Shown here: positions 55,293-63,516 of the stretch, piece by piece | How the letters are laid out: every line of letters begins with the position of its first letter | Numbering within the stretch: the stretch's first letter is position 1 | From: Acidobacteriota bacterium | GTDB taxonomy: Bacteria; Acidobacteriota; Blastocatellia; Pyrinomonadales; Pyrinomonadaceae | Length of the DNA stretch: 64,000 bases | NCBI GenBank assembly: GCA_003385635.1 | Contig: QQUY01000001.1 | Location: forward strand, 2,581,001-2,645,000 | Reading direction: 5' to 3' | Notes under the pieces: generated by a model | Told to the model about the DNA's origin: nothing | The model's input: only the letters and a program-made list of their open reading frames with translations | Databases searched by the model: none | Program-made: the position numbers and the translations under genes

Positions 55293-55860
55293 AAGCTTCG
55301 TGTTCTTTGTGGTAAAAAGTGATGTTGTCGGCTGAGCTGATCGGAGAGATTTAACCACAGAGTGCACAAGGGGTTTCACAAAGATCACGAAGCGTGATGA
55401 TGTTGGTCGGCACGAGTGCCTTTGTCATTCTTTGTGTAACCTTCGTGTCCTTCGTGGTTTAAATCATCGACGAGTGCTGAGGTGTCGGGCAGGAGGTTGA
55501 CCGCAGAGAGCACAAAGGATTTCACAAAGAACACTGAGAGGCCGGGAATAGTTCTTTGCCTCCCTTCGCGAATACCCTTGCGCCCTTCGCGGTAAGAACT
55601 AATCCCATCAATTCCGGTCTCCAAACGAAAGTGCTCAACCGCAGAGGTCGCGAGGGTTTTCGCAAAGCGAGCGAAGGAGCTTTCGGATTAGTTGAGAACG
55701 CCTTTGTGAGTTCTTTGTGTCTACTTCGTGTCCTCGGTGGTTCAAATGAACTTCGTCAGCTGTGACGTTGGGCGAATAACTAACCACGAAGAGCACAAGG
55801 GATTTCACAAAGAACACTAAAAGGCCGGAACAGATTATTTGCGGCCCTGCAAGAGACATC
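55293..55860. repeat. Cluster of inverted-repeat elements, no gene
   Basis: At least three stem-loop elements stand in series. Each has a left arm like AACCACAGAG-GCACAAGG-TTTCACAAAG and a right arm like CTTTGTGTAACCTTCGTG-CCTTCGTGGTTT. Approximate arm pairs: 55358-55396 with 55430-55462, 55499-55535 with 55549-55588, and 55638-55675 with 55702-55745; a further left arm lies at 55782-55822. The arms consist of degenerate 9-bp CACAAAG/CACGAAG words. No coding sequence is supportable in these 568 bases. Confidence 0.8.
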
Positions 55861-56697
55861 TCAGCCGGGTTCTTGAACTCCTTTGGTCCTCAAGACTTCC
55901 CTTACCGCTTCCGTGGCGTCGTCATAGAGTCTTCGAACGTACGCTTCAGAATCATCACCCGGATAGTTTAGCGAAGAACCAGCATCGAGCAGCATCTCGA
56001 CCAGCCTCATATACCGGCTCTGCCTGATCTCGGCATCTCCCGAATACCGCGAACCGTGAACGGCCCAATGGAGCGGCGAACTCTCGTGGCATTTGTCGAA
56101 AATGTCCAAGGGCGCGCCCGCCTCGATCAGGAGTTCCGCGTTGTCCGGCTCACCAAACCAGGCGGCCTGATGAAGTGGCGTCCCGTCATCAAGACCGCGA
56201 GCAGTGAGATCAGCCCCCGCCTCGATCAAAAACTCAACGAGATGAGGCATTGCTCTTCCCGCGACATCCGCGAACAACCTGTCTTCTTCAGGAATACCCG
56301 TATTCTGAACACCTGGATTTTCTGCGAGGATCTCCGCCGCGTCGTCGAGCCGATCCTCAACAACCGCCACCGCGAACTCGTCCGCAGCGTTCAAAGCGGT
56401 ATCAGCGCCTTTGGATTCAAGGAATTCGCAGATCTCTGTGAATCCCCGTCTGGCACAGTGCGCATAGGCGGTCTTACCACCCTTCGTTCGCGAGTTCATG
56501 TCGGCTCCAAGCTCGAGAAGGATCCTGATCGAATCCAGCCTTCTACGCCGAGCGGCGGCGTGAATGGGCATTTCGCCGAGAGGTCCGTACCCGTTCACGT
56601 CTTCCCCTTCAGCGATCAGCATTCTCAGCTTCTTGTCGCCTTCAGGTCCGTATTCCCAATCGAGAAGATGGTGGATAGGGCTCTTCGTCTCAGACAT
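55861..56697 (-). CDS. Ankyrin-repeat protein
   Basis: Protein of 278 residues, soluble, with about six ankyrin repeats. Clear ones are PIHAAARRRRLDSIRILLEL, AYAHCARRGFTEICEFLES, TPLHQAAWFGEPDNAELLI and SPLHWAVHG. The repeats are regular, with GAD turns between. Such proteins bind other proteins; there is no enzyme domain. The NTF2-like gene ends only 17 bases upstream, so they probably share a transcript. A second ankyrin protein is encoded 1.6 kb upstream on the same strand. Confidence 0.9.
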   Translation of the reverse strand: MSETKSPIHHLLDWEYGPEGDKKLRMLIAEGEDVNGYGPLGEMPIHAAARRRRLDSIRILLELGADMNSRTKGGKTAYAHCARRGFTEICEFLESKGADTALNAADEFAVAVVEDRLDDAAEILAENPGVQNTGIPEEDRLFADVAGRAMPHLVEFLIEAGADLTARGLDDGTPLHQAAWFGEPDNAELLIEAGAPLDIFDKCHESSPLHWAVHGSRYSGDAEIRQSRYMRLVEMLLDAGSSLNYPGDDSEAYVRRLYDDATEAVREVLRTKGVQEPG

Positions 56698-56714
56698 AGG
56701 TGATTCAGATCAAG

Positions 56715-57092
56715 TCATTTGCCTTTTGACAGATATTCTTCGGGCACTGGAATGCCCTGGAGCCGAAAGAAGGAAAGTTGGTCAAAATAGCCTCTTTGAA
56801 ACCGGATCAGGCTGTCAGTTATGTGAAAGAATCCGCAACCGCGAAGTCCACTCGGGTCCTTCCATTCGAGTATTGCCCAATCCCCCGCATCGTGGATCTT
56901 CTCAGGAATACAGGTCATTTCGGCGCGTTCGAACTCGACCTCGAAAAGTTTCCTTATGGCCTCTCTTCCCCTGAGCGGAGCCGCGACGACCTGGTGATTA
57001 ACCGCATCTTCGGCGTATAGCTCCATCAGCCCGTCAATGTCACCGGCATTGAACCGCTCTATCCACGTGTTAACTATTTCAGTTGGCTTCAT
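56715..57092 (-). CDS. NTF2-like / SnoaL-type protein
   Basis: Protein of 125 residues. The N-terminal EIVNTWIERFNAGDIDGLMELYAEDAVNHQV is the classical SnoaL-like helix-strand start, followed by GREAIRKLFEVEF and a curved sheet with WAILEWKDP and GCGFFHITDSLI. Members are small enzymes or binding proteins of many kinds; the function here is not assignable. ATG at 57092 is preferred; an in-frame upstream start adds 15 poorly conserved residues. Confidence 0.85.
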   Translation of the reverse strand: MKPTEIVNTWIERFNAGDIDGLMELYAEDAVNHQVVAAPLRGREAIRKLFEVEFERAEMTCIPEKIHDAGDWAILEWKDPSGLRGCGFFHITDSLIRFQRGYFDQLSFFRLQGIPVPEEYLSKGK

Positions 57093-57344
57093 GAGCACTT
57101 GGACCGATGCGGTAGCCAGCCCGGCGGGGTTCCACAAATTTCACCGCGATAGAACTCCTCATCTTCTTCGCGAAAGATCGCAACTTGTGCGTTCGGGTTT
57201 TCCGCCCTTGCTGACGTGCGGGCTAATGACAAATTCTGACGAATAGAATTATGAAGTCCGGTTGTGCCCCTCGATGCCGTTCCTTGCATCAATAAGAACG
57301 GTCGATACCGCACCCGGTACTTATAGCCGAGCCGACCGACAGAG

Positions 57345-57427
<83 letters not shown>

Positions 57428-57429
57428 AT

Positions 57430-57981
57430 TTACGGCTCGATCGTGATCGATGTTCCGTTCTCCACCGATCTCCAGATCTCTTCCATTTCCCGATTCGTCA
57501 CGGCAATGCACCCGTCTGTCCAGTCAGTACCTTGCGTAAGCGGCCAAAGCCATCCGAAATAGTTCTTTTGGCCGTGGATCATTATCAGGCCACCCGGAGA
57601 AACCCCTCGTGCCGCGGCAGCGGCCTTGTCCTCCTCGTTTGGATACGAGACGTGGATAGATTTGTAAAAGGAACTCTTCTCGTTCCTCCAGTCGAGGACG
57701 TATTCGCCTTCGGGAGTACGTTCGTCTCCTTCCTGCCGTTTGTGGCCTACTGGTGCGTCGCCGAGCGAGATGCCGTACTCGCCTAAGACCTCGCCGTCCT
57801 TCAAAAGTAATAGTTTTCGCTCGGATTTCTTAACAACTACCTTGTCGGCTTTTGGAAGTTCAGAGGCGAGGATCTCGGGCAGAAGGTGGTCGGTCAGGAT
57901 AAGGCCAAGAACCGCAGCCGATCCCGCTGCGGTCAGGATAAGCCCGTACCTGATCAGTTTTGAATGAATTTGAAAGTTCAC
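57430..57981 (-). CDS. L,D-transpeptidase family protein (YkuD fold)
   Basis: Protein of 183 residues. An N-terminal hydrophobic segment (about 9-30) acts as signal anchor. The YkuD domain (about 45-180) has RTPEGEYVLDWR, the His motif IMIHG and the catalytic Cys in TDGCIAVTNREM. These enzymes cross-link or attach proteins to peptidoglycan through L,D bonds in the periplasm. The short YafK-like form lacks a peptidoglycan-binding domain. The start is GTG at 57981 with AGGAA upstream. Confidence 0.9.
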   Translation of the reverse strand: MNFQIHSKLIRYGLILTAAGSAAVLGLILTDHLLPEILASELPKADKVVVKKSERKLLLLKDGEVLGEYGISLGDAPVGHKRQEGDERTPEGEYVLDWRNEKSSFYKSIHVSYPNEEDKAAAAARGVSPGGLIMIHGQKNYFGWLWPLTQGTDWTDGCIAVTNREMEEIWRSVENGTSITIEP

Positions 57982-58066
57982 GGAGTGAATTTCCTGGTTT
58001 CAGGGTCCAATATCAATAGATCCTTTCGTATTTACCTGGTTCGGCCGTTTCTCACTGTATTCGGCT

Positions 58067-58219
58067 GCGGCTCTGCCGCTTTGATGTGCGGAAAGGCTTG
58101 CCTTTCCGTTGCTGCTCTCTAGATGGACGGTGGCGGAGGCTGAGCCTCCGCGGCATTATTTTGAATTTCTTTGCCGGCAAGCCGGAGGCTTACCGCACAT
58201 CACGGCGGCGGAGCCGCGA
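58067..58219. repeat. REPIN-like inverted pair of REP units
   Basis: A reversed REP unit (58067-58107: GCGGC-TCT-GCCGC, spacer TTTGATGTGC, GGAAAGG-CTT-GCCTTTCC) and a forward unit (58176-58219: GGCAAGCC-GGA-GGCTTACC, spacer GCACATCAC, GGCGGC-GGA-GCCGCG) face each other. Between them lies a third hairpin, GCGGAGGC-TGA-GCCTCCGC. The layout repeats at 60.87-61.0 kb. Confidence 0.8.
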
Positions 58220-58250
58220 TATCTTGCTTGCTGACTCCTGCTTACTTCTT

Positions 58251-58280
58251 ATGCCCGTCGCTAGCGCTCGGGGTTCCGAT
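58251..58280 (-). repeat. Dispersed motif, inverted copy
   Basis: ATGCCCGTCGC-AGCGCTC-GGGGTTCCGATT is the inverse of 3868-3898. It leads directly into CTGACTC heptamers at 58282-58316 that end at the TGA stop of the next gene. Confidence 0.6.
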
Positions 58281-58316
58281 TCCTGACTCCTGACTTCTGA
58301 CTCCTGACTCCTTTCT

Positions 58317-59024
58317 TCACACATGCGGCTTTCCGAGAAGATTGACGTCCATCGCTTCCCAGCCAAGTGCTTCCTGCTCAACCGACTTTTCTACTGCAAG
58401 CGGGTGGATGGACTGGTCTCCGAACAGGAGCATCTTCAGGATGTACGCGGGTCTTTTGTGCCAGCTCGCCCAACCGAGGGGCGAGTCGCCGTTCATATCA
58501 CGTGCCTCAAGTTCAGCCCCCGCATCGATCAGCATTCGTATTGCTCCGGGTCCGCCAAACGCGGCCGCCCTATGGAGCGGTGTCTCAGCGCGTGTTCGCA
58601 CATCCCGCATGAACGATCCTGATTCCTCATTCTTCTTGGTCTTCGCGTTTGGTTCGGCTCCGTTCGCAAGCAGGACCTCCATAACCAAATTCTGAGCGGG
58701 GAGATGTGCCTTGCTGGATGCCGAGTGAAGAGGCGTTTCCCCGTTCTCCGACAAAGGATGGTTAGGATCAGCGCCGTTTTCTATCAGGAATTGACAGAGC
58801 TGCCAATGGCCGTGAAAAGCCGCGCCGTTCAGGTCAAAGTTCTTTCCGATAGACGAAAGCTCCTCGCCCTTCTTTAGTAAGTATCTGATCGCGCTCACGT
58901 CACCGTAGTACGCACACCACTTGATTACGGACACGCCGTGATCGTCTTTTGAATCAACAGGATAGCCGTACTCTATTAGGTCGTAAACGAGATCCGTCCT
59001 TCCGTCTGCAATTCTCTTTAACAT
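58317..59024 (-). CDS. Ankyrin-repeat protein
   Basis: Protein of 235 residues with about five ankyrin repeats: VIKWCAYYGDVSAIRYLLKK, NGAAFHGHWQLCQFLIENGA, TPLHSASSK...VMEVLLANGA, TPLHRAAAFGGPGAIRMLID and SPLGWASWH. It probably works by protein binding. ATG at 59024 (MLKRIADG) is favoured; a start 15 codons upstream is possible. It resembles the ankyrin protein at 55861-56697 in length and repeat pattern, so the pair may be old paralogues around the transpeptidase and NTF2-like genes. Confidence 0.88.
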   Translation of the reverse strand: MLKRIADGRTDLVYDLIEYGYPVDSKDDHGVSVIKWCAYYGDVSAIRYLLKKGEELSSIGKNFDLNGAAFHGHWQLCQFLIENGADPNHPLSENGETPLHSASSKAHLPAQNLVMEVLLANGAEPNAKTKKNEESGSFMRDVRTRAETPLHRAAAFGGPGAIRMLIDAGAELEARDMNGDSPLGWASWHKRPAYILKMLLFGDQSIHPLAVEKSVEQEALGWEAMDVNLLGKPHV

Positions 59025-59144
59025 CTTGTTCGCCCGCGTCCGACACTCGGATGATACTACAGCAGGCAAGAGGTGACCCGGAACACCTCATTCGATCACG
59101 TCTAGTGCAGCGATTACACTGCCCGATCGGCACAACAAGCGCAC

Positions 59145-59453
59145 TTATTTGGCCGGGAACTGTGAACCGATAAAGTAGCCCATCCCGGAAAAGAACACGC
59201 CAACAATGTAAGGAAAGGGAACCAGGTAAAGAATGAACCGGGCGAGGTTTTTTGTGGCTCTAACTGTTGCTTCCTCGCATTCAGGAAACCTGATATCCAC
59301 AAACGAGTCGACAAGCAGTCCCAAAGGAAAGAAGATACCGCAAACGAGAATAGTCGAGATCGAGATCATAAGCCGACTGAAACCTCTCTGGCGGCCTATC
59401 TGGTGCGCGGTGAAAAACGCGAGAAACAAACAAATGTAAGTCAGGAAAGGCAA
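59145..59453 (-). CDS. Small membrane protein, unknown function
   Basis: Protein of 102 residues with three hydrophobic segments (about 3-18, 27-50 and 70-92). The only in-frame start upstream of the first segment is TTG at 59453, with GGAG six bases before it, a better ribosome site than most genes here. The frame is consistent with a real membrane protein, but it is short and no family is recognised. Confidence 0.5.
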   Translation of the reverse strand: MPFLTYICLFLAFFTAHQIGRQRGFSRLMISISTILVCGIFFPLGLLVDSFVDIRFPECEEATVRATKNLARFILYLVPFPYIVGVFFSGMGYFIGSQFPAK

Positions 59454-59612
59454 TTGAAGCTCCGTCTACAGAAGATCGAATGAATTCGACTTCATACGCC
59501 ATTCACGCAAACGAGCTTCAATTGTTCAGTTGTTTCGCATCCATTTGTCGACAACCTGGTTAGCCACGCTTCGCGTGCCTTGGGCAGCGCAAGCGCTGAT
59601 CTAAACGGTGTG

Positions 59613-59729
59613 CGCTGCGCGATTTCAAATTTCAAATTCCAGATCGCAGATCGTCCCATGACCCATAACAATCGGTTCCTGATCCCTGATCATTGATACC
59701 TGATACATGCTCTCGGCTCACCGCTCACT
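59613..59729 (+). repeat. Repeat cassette B, copy 1
   Basis: CGCTGCGCGATTTCAAATTT, GATCGCAGATCGTCC, TGATCATTGATACC-TGATACATGCTCTC and GCTCACCGCTCAC match 61019-61133 in order. The copy ends with the TGA stop of the methyltransferase gene. The TGATACC and GCTCAC parts are heptamers. Confidence 0.8.
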
Positions 59730-60762
59730 TATAGGCGATCGCCGCGCTGCATGGCCCCGCCAGCGGTATCACTTCGAAGCGTGTAAAACCGGCTTCTCTA
59801 CACCAACTCTCGAAGTCTGCTGCCGAGAAATCGAACGCATCTCCGAATTCGATGAGCATATTTAGAGACATCATAAGGCCGAACACGTTCTCGCGGCGAT
59901 CGTCGTCGATCAGGTTCTCAATGACGCAAAATGCACCGCCTTCTGGCAGAGATTCATAGGCCAGTCTAATGAGGTGTTTCTTGTCCTCCAGGTTCCAATC
60001 GTGGAGGATCATCCCCATGGTAATGACATCGGCCTTAGGCAATCCGTCCTTGAAGAAATCCCCGGAAACGACCTCGACCCGGTCTTCTAGACCCTCCTTC
60101 GCAACCCATTTTCGGGCAATTGGTTCGACGACCGGGAGATCGAAGGTCTTGCAGGCTACATTCTCGTGACGTTTTGCGACCTGTGACGCGAGAAGCCCCG
60201 TTGCGCCGCCTATGTCGCATAGCGAGCTGTAATTCGAGAAGTCGAACTTCTCCGCGAACGCTACGAAATTACCCATCGAAATTCCGCGCATCGCGCCCAT
60301 GAATTGCTCCAGTCTAGGAACATCCTCATACAGGACCTCGAACATCGGCTTGCCGGTCTTCTTGATCTCGTTCTGAGGCTTACCGGTCTTGAGTGCCTCG
60401 CCCAGGTCTCCCCAGAAACGGTAGAGCCTTGCGTTCGCCATTTCGAGGAAGCCGCCAAGATACGTTTCCTTGTTCTTATCTAGGAATGTGCCGGTTTCTT
60501 CTGTGTTGTAATAGAGAGCCTGATCGCCGTTTCCGTCCCTTTCAAGAAACCCCATGGCAACAAGCCCGTCAAAGAAGTCCGAAATGCCCCGCGGATGAAT
60601 CCCGAGCGCGGCGCCGAGCTCTTCTCCTGTCATTTTTTCATCGCCAAGAACTGTGAACACCTCAAACTCGACGGCCGTTAAAAGTGTCTTTGAGTTCCAG
60701 AACGCGAGTCCTGTTCTGAGAATGTTGCCTGGGGTAAGCGGTTGGTCATTTTGATTTTGCAT
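59725..60762 (-). CDS. SAM-dependent O-methyltransferase (Methyltransf_2 type)
   Basis: Protein of 345 residues. The N-terminal winged-helix dimerisation domain (about 15-105, LLTAVEFEVFTVLGD, GAALGIHPRGISDFFDGL) is followed by the methyltransferase domain (about 165-345) with the SAM motif LCDIGGATGLLASQVA, VSGDFFKDGLPKADV and MILHDWNLEDKKHLI. This is the HIOMT/CrtF group, which methylates hydroxyl groups on small aromatic or polyketide-like molecules; the substrate is unknown. GGAGAG lies before the ATG. Its TGA stop is within a GCTCACT repeat unit. Confidence 0.9.
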   Translation of the reverse strand: MQNQNDQPLTPGNILRTGLAFWNSKTLLTAVEFEVFTVLGDEKMTGEELGAALGIHPRGISDFFDGLVAMGFLERDGNGDQALYYNTEETGTFLDKNKETYLGGFLEMANARLYRFWGDLGEALKTGKPQNEIKKTGKPMFEVLYEDVPRLEQFMGAMRGISMGNFVAFAEKFDFSNYSSLCDIGGATGLLASQVAKRHENVACKTFDLPVVEPIARKWVAKEGLEDRVEVVSGDFFKDGLPKADVITMGMILHDWNLEDKKHLIRLAYESLPEGGAFCVIENLIDDDRRENVFGLMMSLNMLIEFGDAFDFSAADFESWCREAGFTRFEVIPLAGPCSAAIAYK

Positions 60763-60869
60763 CTGCTCTCCGTTATCTATAAGGACAAAAATCAGCTCTG
60801 TTATGAGGTGATACGCGCATTATCTGCACAGGAAGTGTCAAGAAGCGTCATTAGTTCAGCTCGCTCTTC

Positions 60870-61005
60870 GCGGCTATCCCGCCTTGATGCGCGGAAAGGC
60901 TTTGCCTTTTCGGGTCGGGCTAAAACAAGACTTCCCCGGGGCTGAGTCCCGGGGAGAAACATCTTCAAAGCGTCTCGCCAGTAAGCCGTAGGCCCACCGC
61001 GCTAT
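60870..61005. repeat. Second REPIN-like element, degenerate
   Basis: A reversed unit (GCGG...CCCGC, TTGATGCGC, GGAAAGGC-TTT-GCCTTTTC at about 60878-60912) and a partial forward unit (GCCAGTAAGCC-GTA-GGCCCACCGCG at about 60984-61005) surround the hairpin CCCCGGG...CCCGGGG (60934-60954). The layout matches 58067-58219, with more mismatches. The 371-base gap 60763-61133 holds this and cassette B, and no gene. Confidence 0.65.
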
Positions 61006-61018
61006 TCTCAAAAGCGCT

Positions 61019-61133
61019 CGCTGCGCGATTTCAAATTTCAAACTCCGGATTGCAGATTGTCCTATGAACTTTGATCATTGATACCTGATCCCTGATACAT
61101 GCTCTCTGCTAACCGCTCACTGCTCACCGCTCA
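61019..61133 (+). repeat. Repeat cassette B, copy 2
   Basis: It matches 59613-59729: CGCTGCGCGATTTCAAATTT, then GATTGCAGATTGTCC, TGATCATTGATACC, TGATACATGCTCTC and GCTCACT/GCTCACC units. It ends directly at the TAG stop of the FMN reductase gene. Confidence 0.8.
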
Positions 61134-61715
61134 CTAATGATGCTCCGAGTCAAGATTCTCTCTGCCCCATCTCAATGTGCGCGCCATCCAGACCAGCTCG
61201 TCAAAGAAGCTGTCCGCACGCTTCTCGAACGAATCGTCCAGCAGATTTCCTTCGTCGTCGAACTTATCGCCCACTTTCGGAAAATTGAGATCGGTAAAGG
61301 TGACCGCCAGGCCAAGTTCCCGGACTGCGGGAACCAGTGACTCGATCACACGCGTTCCGCCCCACGGCCCTGCCGAGACCCCAACCAACCCGACCGCCTT
61401 GTGAATGTACTCTTTCAAAAGCAGATCCAGCACTGCTTTTATCGTCCCCGGATAACCGTGATTGTATTCGGGAGTAACGACGATCAAACCGTCGGCGTCT
61501 ATGATCGCGTCCCGCCATTCCGGAAACCGGTCCTTGATCTCCATTCCGTAGTGATCGGCCGGAAGATCAAAATCGCGGACATCAAAAAGCTGCGGCTCTA
61601 TGTCCTTACGTTCTTCTGCTTTCTTAAGGACCCATCTGGCGACGTGATCAGACTGTCTGCCTTTTCTTGGCGTGCCAAGGAGAACGGGTATGTTAACTGG
61701 TGAGTGTTCTATCAT
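61134..61715 (-). CDS. NADPH-dependent FMN reductase-like flavoprotein
   Basis: Protein of 193 residues with a flavodoxin-like fold. LLGTPRKGRQSDHVARWV binds the FMN phosphate; VVTPEYNHGYPGTIKAVLD is the hallmark of the SsuE/ArsH-like NADPH:FMN reductase family; GVSAGPWGG is the next FMN-contacting loop. It should reduce FMN or quinone-like substrates with NADPH in the cytosol. The His-rich C-terminal end (EHH) is immediately followed by the TAG stop at the edge of repeat cassette B. Confidence 0.9.
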   Translation of the reverse strand: MIEHSPVNIPVLLGTPRKGRQSDHVARWVLKKAEERKDIEPQLFDVRDFDLPADHYGMEIKDRFPEWRDAIIDADGLIVVTPEYNHGYPGTIKAVLDLLLKEYIHKAVGLVGVSAGPWGGTRVIESLVPAVRELGLAVTFTDLNFPKVGDKFDDEGNLLDDSFEKRADSFFDELVWMARTLRWGRENLDSEHH

Positions 61716-62079
61716 ATTCTTTGGCTCTTCGATTCTTGTGAGACGTGTCTTAAGCCCGACTGTCAGGGAGGGCTACGATTGAGTACTGAGGCCTGCTTCG
61801 ATTCGAAACCTGATCGATGACACCATACAATTGACAAGATCCCGCGCTGACCCTTAGGGTTTTGACACATTCGCGCTGATTGTAGGGCAAAGACCTGCTC
61901 TAAACTATCAAAAAGCAAACCCCTCTTAGCGGTCGTCGAGAATACTAGGTTACACAAAAAAATGGCCGGCATCGGCCGGCCTGGAGGGAAAAACAACAAT
62001 TGCTTGACCCACCCAATGCAGAAATTTTGCGGACCGGCTGATTATTTTCCGAAATTGCCGGATCATTGACGCCCTGATC
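61716..62079. other. Intergenic region, no gene seen
   Basis: A 364-base gap between the FMN reductase and the Tudor-like protein gene. Apart from the terminator at 61955-61982 I see no repeat family member longer than a few bases and no coding frame. The part next to 61715 presumably holds the FMN reductase promoter. Confidence 0.6.
61955..61982 (-). terminator. Terminator of the Tudor-like protein gene
   Basis: On the minus strand, GC-rich stem GGCCGGCC...GGCCGG (loop within GATG) is followed by a seven-base T-run. It lies about 100 bases after the stop at 62080. Confidence 0.75.
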
Positions 62080-63285
62080 TCAACGAAATGTCCAGGTGAG
62101 CTGGGTTCCCCGCCTTGGGTAGTTCAGGGCATTCACCCGGACCCTTTCCTGTCCGGGTGAGTCACACGGGTTTCGGACTGGAACGTTATTGCTCAGTGTC
62201 GCTTCCGTGTTCCTGAACGACTTGCTCCTGTCTTCATTAATGCAAAAAGTGAAGTTCCGGTCAGCACCCTGCCATGCCTTTTTTATAGCGCCGCCGAATA
62301 GGCCTTCGGTCTCGCCGTAGATAAACGTCCTCGGTGTGACTCCCTCACGATGCCCGGCCCTTCGCCATCGGTCCGAAAGGTCGATCGTGTAACATCCCTT
62401 TGGATTGACGTACCACCAGCCCTCCGTGAAGTAATTACCGCGCCCGTATCCGTAACTAAGCGTGAACCAGACCTTCTCGTTCTGATTGTTGCAGATCTTG
62501 ACGGTGTACTGTTTCACTTCCGATGGGAGATCGTTGAAGCCAAAGCGGGTATATCGAAGCGATGTCGTTTCTTTGTCGCCATCGTCGTAGTCGATGCTGA
62601 CCGCGTTTCCATTTCTGCTCGCGATCCTGCCAGCATAGTACCGGCCAGATCGTTTCCAGTTGCCATAAACCCTGGTCCCCTCCCGGATGTAGTCTCCAGA
62701 AATGTACTTCGGATCAATGACCAGACGCTTGCCGTTCTCAAGCATTATGAAATACTCACGATTGCTGCGCTTGCGCTCGATCACGCCCGGATACCAGTAG
62801 GCGTCTCCGGGAGCGTTGACGAGGACACGATCTCCATCGCTCCACTGCTTCGGGGAAACCTCACTCCTGGCCGGATGGCGGTTCTTGGCAAGTATGCACG
62901 GCGACTTGCCTTGAATAGTTATGTCGTCGGAATTCCAGACAGCTCTCTTTTCGCAAATCTTTTCGTCAAGGATGGCGGGTTTGAAAACGCGCACATTATA
63001 GCGGTAACCGCTGCCCCCCTGGTTCCAGACGACTGTCTCTCCGTTGCTCAATGTCCAGCATCTCACCGGCCTTAACCAAGTTAACGCATTTGTGTTTTTG
63101 TAAACGCAGACCTTCACTCTCTGATTCCTTTCGTTCTTGATAGTGATCTGCGACCCCTGTGCCCGCGCTTCGATCGCAGATCCAAGAACGAGAAACAATG
63201 AGAAAAACGTAACGGTCAGAGCAGACGAAAATAGATGATCATTAAGACGGCGGGTTGACGCCTGCCTGTTGGTGCTGGTGTTCAT
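62080..63285 (-). CDS. Secreted protein with tandem Tudor-like modules and DUF1036-like region
   Basis: Protein of 401 residues with a long signal peptide (about 1-43, AIEARAQ). A first beta-rich part (about 46-130) contains four Cys. Two SH3-like modules follow: about 149-195 (WSDGDRVLVNAPGDAYWYPG) and 200-246 (REGTRVYGNWKRSGRYYAGR, then SIDYDDGDKET), which resemble Tudor/agenet repeats. The end (about 260-400) starts with VKICNNQNEKVWFTLSYG and EGWWYVNPKGCYTID, like DUF1036 proteins. It is probably periplasmic or extracellular; Tudor-type modules are mostly nuclear in eukaryotes, so the ligand here is unknown. GGGAG lies before the ATG. Confidence 0.75.
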   Translation of the reverse strand: MNTSTNRQASTRRLNDHLFSSALTVTFFSLFLVLGSAIEARAQGSQITIKNERNQRVKVCVYKNTNALTWLRPVRCWTLSNGETVVWNQGGSGYRYNVRVFKPAILDEKICEKRAVWNSDDITIQGKSPCILAKNRHPARSEVSPKQWSDGDRVLVNAPGDAYWYPGVIERKRSNREYFIMLENGKRLVIDPKYISGDYIREGTRVYGNWKRSGRYYAGRIASRNGNAVSIDYDDGDKETTSLRYTRFGFNDLPSEVKQYTVKICNNQNEKVWFTLSYGYGRGNYFTEGWWYVNPKGCYTIDLSDRWRRAGHREGVTPRTFIYGETEGLFGGAIKKAWQGADRNFTFCINEDRSKSFRNTEATLSNNVPVRNPCDSPGQERVRVNALNYPRRGTQLTWTFR

Positions 63286-63359
63286 AAACTCCCTGGTTCA
63301 ATGAAGATGGGAATGCGACGTTGTGTTACGAGTCGGATTGCGGCTCACTATATCACGTA

Positions 63360-63516
63360 TCTGGGATCAGATATCAGGGATCAGTAGCGCAACGCGATAT
63401 GACGATGATCGCTAATATGCTGCGGCTATGCCGCTTGGCATGTGTCAGGTATCAATGATCAGGTATCACTGATCTTTCCGTTTGAGAACGCCGATCCTGT
63501 ATCAGGGATCAGGTCA
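63360..63516 (+). repeat. 7-bp words ATCAGGG / TATCAGG near the window end
   Basis: ATCAGAT, ATCAGGG, ATCAGTA and then TCAGGTA, TCAATGA, TCAGGTA, TCACTGA, with a small hairpin GCGGC-TAT-GCCGC between. The run GGATCAGGTCACTGG reaches the TGA stop of the last gene, whose complement TCA is at 63514. Confidence 0.65.
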
